A program made the translations under genes and the position numbers. From the NCBI GenBank assembly GCA_003427395.1, contig BFEA01000262.1:1010471-1033953 (forward strand): DNA of 23,483 bases, given 5' to 3'. The DNA is from Chara braunii. Taxonomy: Eukaryota > Streptophyta > Charophyceae > Charales > Characeae. Position 1 is the stretch's first letter, and each line of letters starts with the position of its first letter. The notes under the pieces are model-generated. The model was not told where the DNA came from. It saw only the letters and a list, made by a program, of their open reading frames with translations, and searched no databases. Below are positions 18,455-23,483 of the stretch, piece after piece.

Positions 18455-18916
18455 TGAAACGGTTTCACCCAGTTCGCATGACAATTGCAGACCCCAGGGC
18501 TCGATCCCTAGACCTAACCCGTCCCCATGTACAGTACCCGTTGACCCTCGTGTGCCTTGATCTTGCGACCTGACCGAAAGTCGTACGTCTGTAGTCTGTG
18601 TGCACTGTCTGGTCGTGGACTTGAACCGTGAGTCTTGGTCTTAGCAGTCTTAGGGTCAGTCCCAAGTCCTAGTCCAACCAATCGCGAAGAGTTAGTCCTG
18701 TGTACCCTAGGACTTTCTAGAACAGTCTAAGTTGGCCCTTCGAGGCTGTAGGAGGCAGTCGTCGTAGGTGAGTAAAGAAATAGCAGTCTAGTCCTAATAC
18801 GGTCAGCAGTCCCAGTCCGTAGTCTTAGTCTACTTCGTCCAGTCAGCAAGTACCAGGTGGGACAGCACAATCCTTGGGTCTGGGACCGAAGGCAGGCCAG
18901 ACCATCGACAAAACAA

Positions 18917-18924
18917 TATAAATA
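18917..18924 (+). promoter_or_regulatory. TATA box of the copy B 3' LTR
   Basis: TATAAATA followed by AAGAGGCAG, identical in context to 12253 in the 5' LTR. Confidence 0.65.
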
Positions 18925-19083
18925 AAGAGGCAGTGCCCAGCCATTCATTCATTCTGCAAACGATGAGGAACCGCTGCCTGAGCGTCTTGTGCGTTGTAGG
19001 TCTGCAGATGCCCGAAAACGGAGTGGGCAGGAAGGGGGAGACAGCAGCCATGGCCACTAGGTAGAAGATAGGAGAAGGGAGAC

Positions 19084-19099
19084 GGCGGCCAGAGCCGCC
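19084..19099. other. LTR hairpin GGCGGC-CAGA-GCCGCC
   Basis: Perfect 6-bp stem, loop CAGA. In the 5' LTR the second half is deleted (GGCGGC then AGTGTCG, near 12422). Confidence 0.5.
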
Positions 19100-19116
19100 A
19101 GTGTAGAACAACAGCA

Positions 19117-19127
19117 GTGTGCGTGTG

Positions 19128-19166
<39 letters not shown>

Positions 19167-19170
19167 TGTG
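19117..19170. repeat. (GT)n microsatellite in the 3' LTR
   Basis: Nearly pure GT with two GC interruptions and a GTGG at the end. The matching stretch in the 5' LTR (12444-12472) is about half as long, so the run changed length after insertion. Confidence 0.9.
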
Positions 19171-19465
19171 AATGTGAGGACATTCCATGTAGATCCTAGA
19201 GCGTGCGTGTATAAGTGTGAGAGTGTCGAATGGTGGATACAATGTGTGAGTGAGTCTCTCAGACAGGCGGTTAGGCGCCATAGCTGCAAGTTGTAACAAG
19301 TGGAGTTATACTGAGTTTCTGGCCAAGGGCCATACATCTGAGTTTTCTGTGTGCGCGATGTGCGCCATATCACGCTTATTGCTGATTTTGCGTGTGCGAA
19401 AGTTCTTCTGCCATCGACATCTGTATGTATGCATGCTTGAAGTGAGATTGAAGTCGCTGATTACA

Positions 19466-21257
19466 ATGATATCTCTGGACAGGAGACTCCAACCGAACCT
19501 CATGCATCAACAGGGTAGCTTGGAGCCATATCATTAGGAAACCGCAGGACGGAGGCCTGGGCCTGATTGACCCCAAGCAGGAGTCAACAGCACTGCAGAT
19601 GAAATGGATCATCAAGATTTTGACCAGATAATACCTACCATGGATGAAGATGGCCTTAGATAGCATAAGAAACCTAGCACCAATGAGCTCCCCACCTAAT
19701 ATGAGTGGCTACTTCTGGATTATGGCAAAGGAGTGGGCGATAAGATCAGGCAGATCCCGCAGAAGCACCACACAAGACTCAGACAACCACGCAGCCCCAA
19801 CGCCTAACCCGTACTAGACTCCCGACTTTGAAAGCTTGGCAACGAATGATGCCTAGCAAACATGGCACAGCGGAAAACAAAGAAGAAATCCTGAGACCAC
19901 TGTTATGGCGAAGGAGTGGGCGATAAGATCAGGCAGATCCCCCAGAAGCACCACACGAGACTCAAACAACCACGCAGCCCCAATGCCTAACCCGTACTGG
20001 ACTCCGACTTTGAAAGTTTGGTGATGAATGATGCCTAGCAAACATGGCACAGCGGAAAACAAAGAAGAGATCCTGAGACCACCACTGTTTTGTAATCCAT
20101 GGATCAAAGACCCTGAGGGAACTCCCTGGTCACTCCGTTTGAAGGATCGAAGATGGCTATCTTGGGTCGAAAAAGGGGTGTGGCAGATAAAACACATATG
20201 GACAGAAAAACGGGGCGAATGGCGTACGGAACATGAACTCCGCCCCATTAAAAGGTTGTCACTCCCTCATAGACAACCTAACTCAAATACAGAAGAGCAT
20301 CCCACCACAATGGCTTGTCCTCTTGAAAGAAGGCTTCTCCTGGAAATCTGGGGACTGGGGTATACGCATACCTCAGACTTCACCCAACAGAGCTTACCGG
20401 TTCATATACCGCACCTACCTTTCCAAATTCTGCTCCTATCCCGTCGCCAACCATAACCTCCAGGAACTGGCTATCCTCAACAAAGAATTCCACCTAGAGA
20501 TGATAGAATCCTTCCTACTGAGAAAAGTGAGGGTATTGGAAACCAAACCGTGGTTAATCTTCCAACCTGACCACAGCATAGCGAAGCTCGGATTCGATCC
20601 AAAGGAGTGGATACGGAAACAAGGCAAATCTGGGAGAACAAGAACAATACTTGAATACGAAGTAAAATTCGGATACAATCTAGCCCTACAGACCACAGAC
20701 CCGGACCCCAAACTAAAAGACAGATGGAGAGAGATACTGAACCTTGAGCCGACAGTCTCAATAGCCATCCCCTGGACAAAATACCTTCCCATCAGACCAG
20801 CCCGAATTCGCAGCATGCAGTGGCTCCTAGCCCACGGAGCACTTCGTGTCAACCTGTGGCTCCCCAAAAGGAGGAAACACTCGGACCCCGACAGCTCGGA
20901 ACTCTGCATTCTGTGCAATGACAGAGATCCTGAACACATACCCCACTGTCGCCTCTACTGCAGTCAGGCCACTTGGATAGGGAACAAAGTCCGAAATCTA
21001 TGGTCCCTCCTCTTCTCATCCCCTCCCCCCAACATCACCCCTCAGAACATCCTACTTCTATCTAACATCCCCAACAGCCTCAGAGGAGGAAAAGCGATCT
21101 GGTTCCACATGCTCAGGAAACTAGCCCTACACCAAGACAATCGAGAGTTCAGAATTGGCCAAAGAAGAAATGTGGATTCTTCTGCTGAGGATGGCGGAAA
21201 CAGAGATCAGATGCAAATGGAGCAGTGTGTCGGCAGCAACAAGAGGCAAACCGGAAA
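19466..21257 (+). pseudogene. LINE 1 ORF2 C-terminal part with zinc-binding domain
   Basis: This continues the LINE frame interrupted at 11806: LWTGDSNRTSCINRVAWSHI, RKPQDGGLGLIDPKQES (the GGLG motif common after plant LINE RTs), then FWIMAKEW. A 183-bp tandem duplication follows. Frame 3 to about 20240 gives PLFCNPWIKDPEGTPWS and WLSWVEKGVWQIKHIW. A frameshift leads to the frame open at 20233-21309, with SIPPQWLVLLKEGFSW and the zf-RVT type motif CILCNDRDPEHIPHCRLYC (20905-20961). Near 21150 another frame carries AKEEMWILLLRMAETEIRCK, which aligns with EAKAILYNLLETKITALW of LINE 2. The sequence ends at the right TSD. This domain is thought to assist template RNA binding. Confidence 0.82.
19721..20088. 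repeat. 183/185-bp tandem duplication within LINE 1
   Basis: Units 19721-19903 and 19904-20088 both start TATGGC.AAGGAGTGGGCGA and end with CACTGT after CCTGAGACCAC. They differ at about 15 positions, so the duplication is not very recent. Confidence 0.95.
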
Positions 21258-21282
21258 GACTTCACAGTATATTTCTTTTCTT
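21258..21282. repeat. Right target-site duplication of LINE 1
   Basis: Begins GACTTCACAGTATATTTCTT and ends at CTT/AAAG, close to the TTTT/AA cleavage preference of LINE endonucleases on the strand that would prime synthesis. Partner at 11014-11039. Confidence 0.75.
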
Positions 21283-21506
21283 AAAGAAAAGAAGAAAAAG
21301 AAAAGCTAAGTTCAGCAAAGTGAGTGGTTTGCTGCTTTTTTCCCTCTCATTAATGAACGCCCATTGTCCAAGCTTCCCCACTGCTGCCTCCCATGTGGCT
21401 GGTCATCCGAAAAGGGTCCCTTCCCAATATATGCCTCAAACACACAAGGCCCCTGGCACCACCTAACAGCCCATAACCCTCGAGAAAAGAGACAAAGGAG
21501 AGAAAT
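21283..21506. other. Spacer between LINE 1 and LINE 2, no gene seen
   Basis: Starts with an A-rich run (AAAGAAAAGAAGAAAAAG). Only short frames are present. It should be genomic DNA into which both LINEs inserted, continuing to the left at 11013 and to the right at 22387. Confidence 0.5.
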
Positions 21507-21526
21507 GGAAAAGGGAAGAGAGAGGT
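21507..21526. repeat. Left target-site duplication of LINE 2
   Basis: GGAAAAGGGAAGAGAGAGGT; 19 of 20 bases match 22367-22386, directly after the poly(A). Confidence 0.78.
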
Positions 21527-21527
21527 C

Positions 21528-21884
21528 CCATTCCTGCGTAATAGAAAATTAATATTGATAGGAAGTGTGGTGCCTAAGGGATGGTGGGCAGGGCATAAAT
21601 GTATCTTTCAACTTCTGAGACAGTACACACTATGGACAATCTGGAAACGAAGATGTCAGCAGGTTGTGGGTAAGAATCTGATGACCAGAGGGGAAGCCAA
21701 GGCAATTCTCTATAACCTGTTGGAGACAAAGATTACGGCGTTATGGAGAAGAACAAAGAGGCAACTGGCACTTAACCCAGAAAGGGCAAGGGATACTTTC
21801 TCCAAATTCCACAAGAGGGTACCGTTGAGGGAGAAAGACTTATCTTCCATTGGTTCAAAGAGGAGCACCAGGATGACACTATAG
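21528..21884 (+). pseudogene. LINE 2 ORF2 C-terminal fragment
   Basis: The frame is open from the TSD: PFLRNRKLILIGSVVPKGWW, then LLRQYTLWTIWKRRCQQVVG, typical of the region after the zinc-binding domain in plant LINE ORF2. It continues with EAKAILYNLLETKITALWRR and stops at TGA (end 21884: ...TRMTL would be read through a likely frameshift near 21843, since the other frame gives IFHWFKEEHQDDTIDDQR). It has no start of its own. The fragment overlaps in homology with LINE 1 from about 21050 to 21257, which shows that the two are separate insertions, not one element. Confidence 0.78.
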
Positions 21885-22316
21885 ATGATCAGCGGTTGAC
21901 ACAGGAACTTAGGCTGCCATAAGAATTAAAGTGAGGCCAGCCAAGGAGGAGATGAAAGGGAAACGAAAAAGGGCCAAATAGGGTTCAGAACAGCAAAATT
22001 TTGATGTGCCTCATTTAGGGGGCTTACAGTTTAGACAAAACAGGCGGCGTTACTACCTGATATGACCTTTCTCGTTAGTTAATGTTTTATATGACAGGTT
22101 ATAGCATTTCACTTGAGAGGAAAGGATGAAGCAGGGCAAGCTGACAGTCAATCCTCCACGATGGTGAAGCAATCAATGCTGGTCAGGGGTCCTTCGGCCA
22201 GACGGAAGGAAGAGTGAGTGAGTATTTATGATCTATCTTTCATTATGACTTGCCGGTGGAATGGGAACCGGACTGATGCTCCCCAGAATGGAAATGGAGC
22301 CAGGACCATAACGGTC

Positions 22317-22320
<4 letters not shown>

Positions 22321-22366
<46 letters not shown>
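22321..22366 (+). repeat. Poly(A) tail of LINE 2, 46 A
   Basis: Uninterrupted A run directly before the right TSD. A pure tail is compatible with a fairly young insertion. Confidence 0.95.
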
Positions 22367-22368
<2 letters not shown>

Positions 22369-22386
22369 AAAAGGGAAGAGAGAAGT
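22367..22386. repeat. Right target-site duplication of LINE 2
   Basis: GGAAAAGGGAAGAGAGAAGT, one mismatch to 21507-21526. Confidence 0.78.
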
Positions 22387-23483
22387 GCACGCAAAGAGGG
22401 GAAATCCGAGAAAAGAAGGGCATGATGCATTTTCACTCCACCTAAGCAAGCAAAATTGTGCAGCATCATGAGAAGTGGGACCTACCGTCATCCGAATAGA
22501 ACGCCTGGTCATTATAACAGTATTTGGTGCAACTTTCAGCGCAGATACGGCGATAATTACCGGCCGTTCTACTCGGTGAAGTCGGTAGTTGTACTGAACC
22601 TTATTGTACTGAGCAGGTTTCAAACACATGAACACAACATCTCTTTCTCAACAGAAGTAACCCCAAACCTTATTGTACTGAACAGGTTTCAAACACACGA
22701 ACACCGGATCTCTTTCTCAACAGTTATGTGTGTGTGCAGCTGCCAGGGTCAGGAATGTTAAGCTGGGACCTAGTTTTCACCATACCTCAAATAAATCCAT
22801 CACTCGTACAGCACCCAACTCAGTCCTTGCTTCTCGCTCCTCTCCATCATAGCAGATCAGCTCTGCGAAAATCTCAGAGCCCACTGCATCCTCTGCAATT
22901 TCCATTAGGATCGCTTCAAGCGAATCGGCAGCAGGGAGAACGTCGCGGGCATCATCTGTCAGATATGATACTTCTTCCAGGAATGGTTTCTGTGTTTGTT
23001 TCGCACAACAAACAGCCGAAGCACAAGCGTAAACGAATTAGTCACGACAGAAACAAATATTACCGCAAACAACCGAAGCACAATTGCAAAAGAACCAGCC
23101 TTGTGGCTGACGTGGTACACACATGACGGTGTAGATGAACAGATAAGCAGCTCTTGAGTTGGAATCCTGATGGATGCAATAATGTTAGGGGCCAGTCCCC
23201 TTAAAAAATAAAAATAAGAAACGAGTTAAAAAAAAGACCAGCGAGGACAGATGCAAGGAACCTGCTGTCGAGAGAATTGGACTACAAGCACCATCAACAC
23301 TCTCTTAACAAACATGCACATAGCGACAAGGCCATTAGCAGAATGGACAAACCAATGATCACGAGAACACAATAATTTACACTGTTGAAGTCTCTTTGAC
23401 AATTTGACGATGAAAACCCCTTTCACGCCTCCAGTAATTAATTACAATGATTGTAGTAGTCTTTGCCCTGGCTGGTCTCTACA
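22387..23483. other. Right flank, no gene supported
   Basis: The frame 22728-23126 (132 codons from ATG) has no recognised domain; its end repeats KQPKHKRKRIS / KQPKHNCKRTS because of a DNA repeat (about 23010-23033 and 23069-23092). A T-poor, A-rich run is at 23200-23235. No exon structure could be shown. Confidence 0.4.
22597..22723. repeat. Tandem repeat, 69-bp period, two copies
   Basis: Units 22597-22654 and 22666-22723 start AACCTTATTGTACTGA and end CTCTTTCTCAACAG, separated by 11 bp that complete the period. They differ at a handful of positions. Confidence 0.93.

Larger units (their letters stand above)
11807..19465 (+). mobile_element. Ty3/Gypsy LTR retrotransposon copy B (7.66 kb), nested in LINE 1
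   Basis: Both LTRs begin TGAAAYGGTTTCACCC and end CTGATTACA. Between them lie a PBS, gag, protease, RT, RNase H, integrase and a purine-rich tract, in Ty3/Gypsy order. The LINE protein on either side joins (ARARF, then LWTGDSNRTSCINRVAWSHI), which proves nesting. A 5-bp TSD is not evident: GATTC lies on the left and ATGAT on the right. In the last ~285 bases of the LTRs I count about 23 substitutions and one 3-base gap, so the insertion is old. No gene of this copy is intact. Confidence 0.93.
18455..19465 (+). repeat. 3' LTR of copy B (1011 bp)
   Basis: TG at 18455-18456 and CA at 19464-19465. It aligns with the 5' LTR throughout. A long GT run (19117-19170) and a complete hairpin at 19084-19099 account for much of the extra 49 bp. 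Confidence 0.93.
11014..21282 (-). mobile_element. LINE 1: minus-oriented, with 5' inversion (twin priming), split by copy B
   Basis: From left to right: target-site copy, poly(T) (11038-11060), 3' UTR on the minus strand to about 11268, then LINE coding sequence on the plus strand (about 11270-11806 and 19466-21257), then the second target-site copy. A 3' end in one orientation joined to the more 5' part in the other, all inside one pair of duplications, is the known result of twin priming during target-primed reverse transcription. Without copy B the insert is about 2.6 kb. About 330 bp of the element, judged against LINE 2, is missing at the inversion joint. The coding part has several frameshifts. 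Confidence 0.75.
21527..22366 (+). mobile_element. LINE 2, 5'-truncated (840 bp) with poly(A) tail
   Basis: LINE coding sequence begins at once after the left TSD and ends in 46 A residues before the right TSD. The 3' UTR (about 21885-22320) matches the minus-strand fragment at 11061-11268 and, more weakly, 9150-9297. This is the ordinary product of incomplete target-primed reverse transcription. It is of the same family as LINE 1. Confidence 0.85.

Noticed and set aside
20028-21309. Host gene encoding a 358-residue zinc-finger protein
   Set aside because: The C-x2-C...H-x4-C motif, its position after a GGLG motif, and the RT thumb upstream of the nested element identify it as the C-terminal part of LINE ORF2.
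21258-21526. A spliceosomal intron inside one continuous LINE or host gene
   Set aside because: The protein blocks on the two sides overlap in homology instead of being consecutive, and each side ends at a target-site duplication. Two separate LINE insertions explain this better.
22243-22635. Minus-strand frames with a poly-Phe run
   Set aside because: The Phe run is the reverse of the LINE poly(A) tail.
1-23483. CRISPR array, defence island, biosynthetic cluster or other new multi-gene system
   Set aside because: All coding sequence that can be identified belongs to two retrotransposon types. No set of other conserved genes is present.

Overview
The window is a nest of degenerate eukaryotic (plant-type) retrotransposons. 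I found no intact host gene, no rRNA or CRISPR array, and no convincing tRNA. A streptophyte nuclear genome is indicated by two things: Ty3/Gypsy elements whose primer-binding site matches initiator tRNA-Met (TGGTATCAGAGC), and LINEs with a plant-type C-terminal zinc-binding domain. A charophyte such as Chara would fit the Glu/Arg-rich Gag proteins, but that is a low-confidence guess. Every coding region carries stops or frameshifts.

Region 1 (1-8972) is Ty3/Gypsy copy A, whose 5' end lies off the left edge. It reads GA microsatellite, leader, gag (coiled coil, capsid, CCHC knuckle), protease, RT and RNase H, and stops abruptly near 5205. A short piece of integrase C-terminus then lies inverted (about 5345-5490), followed by about 2.2 kb of unrelated, unassigned DNA (5535-7730). 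Next come the last part of pol in the forward direction (7729-8015) and a 3' LTR (8054-8972). Region 2 (8973-11013) holds a 41-bp repeat pair, an old LINE 3' end (about 9150-9297), and non-coding sequence with a perfect 14-bp inverted repeat beside a tRNA-like Pol III box.

Region 3 (11014-21282) is the most informative part. A LINE inserted in minus orientation shows the structure expected of twin priming. Its 3' UTR and poly(A) are on the minus strand (11038-11268), while its upstream coding part is on the plus strand (from about 11270). The whole is bracketed by near-identical ~25-bp target-site duplications (11014-11039 and 21258-21282). Later a Ty3/Gypsy element of the same family as copy A (copy B, 11807-19465, two LTRs, PBS, gag-pol) landed inside the LINE reading frame. 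The LINE protein resumes directly after the 3' LTR and runs through its zinc-binding domain.

Region 4 (21283-23483) has a second, 5'-truncated LINE (21527-22366) with a 46-A tail and a 19/20 matching target-site duplication, then non-coding flank with a 69-bp-period tandem repeat.

How the parts work together: copy B has the order of an autonomous Ty3 element (LTR-PBS-gag-PR-RT-RNaseH-INT-LTR), but it is dead. It has a stop between PR and RT, several frameshifts, two altered RNase H acidic residues, and an integrase broken in both the zinc-binding and catalytic parts. By hand count its LTRs differ at about 23 of about 285 aligned bases in their last third, so the insertion is not recent. The relative order of events is: LINE 1 insertion, then copy B into it. 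LINE 2 is placed to the right and is independent.
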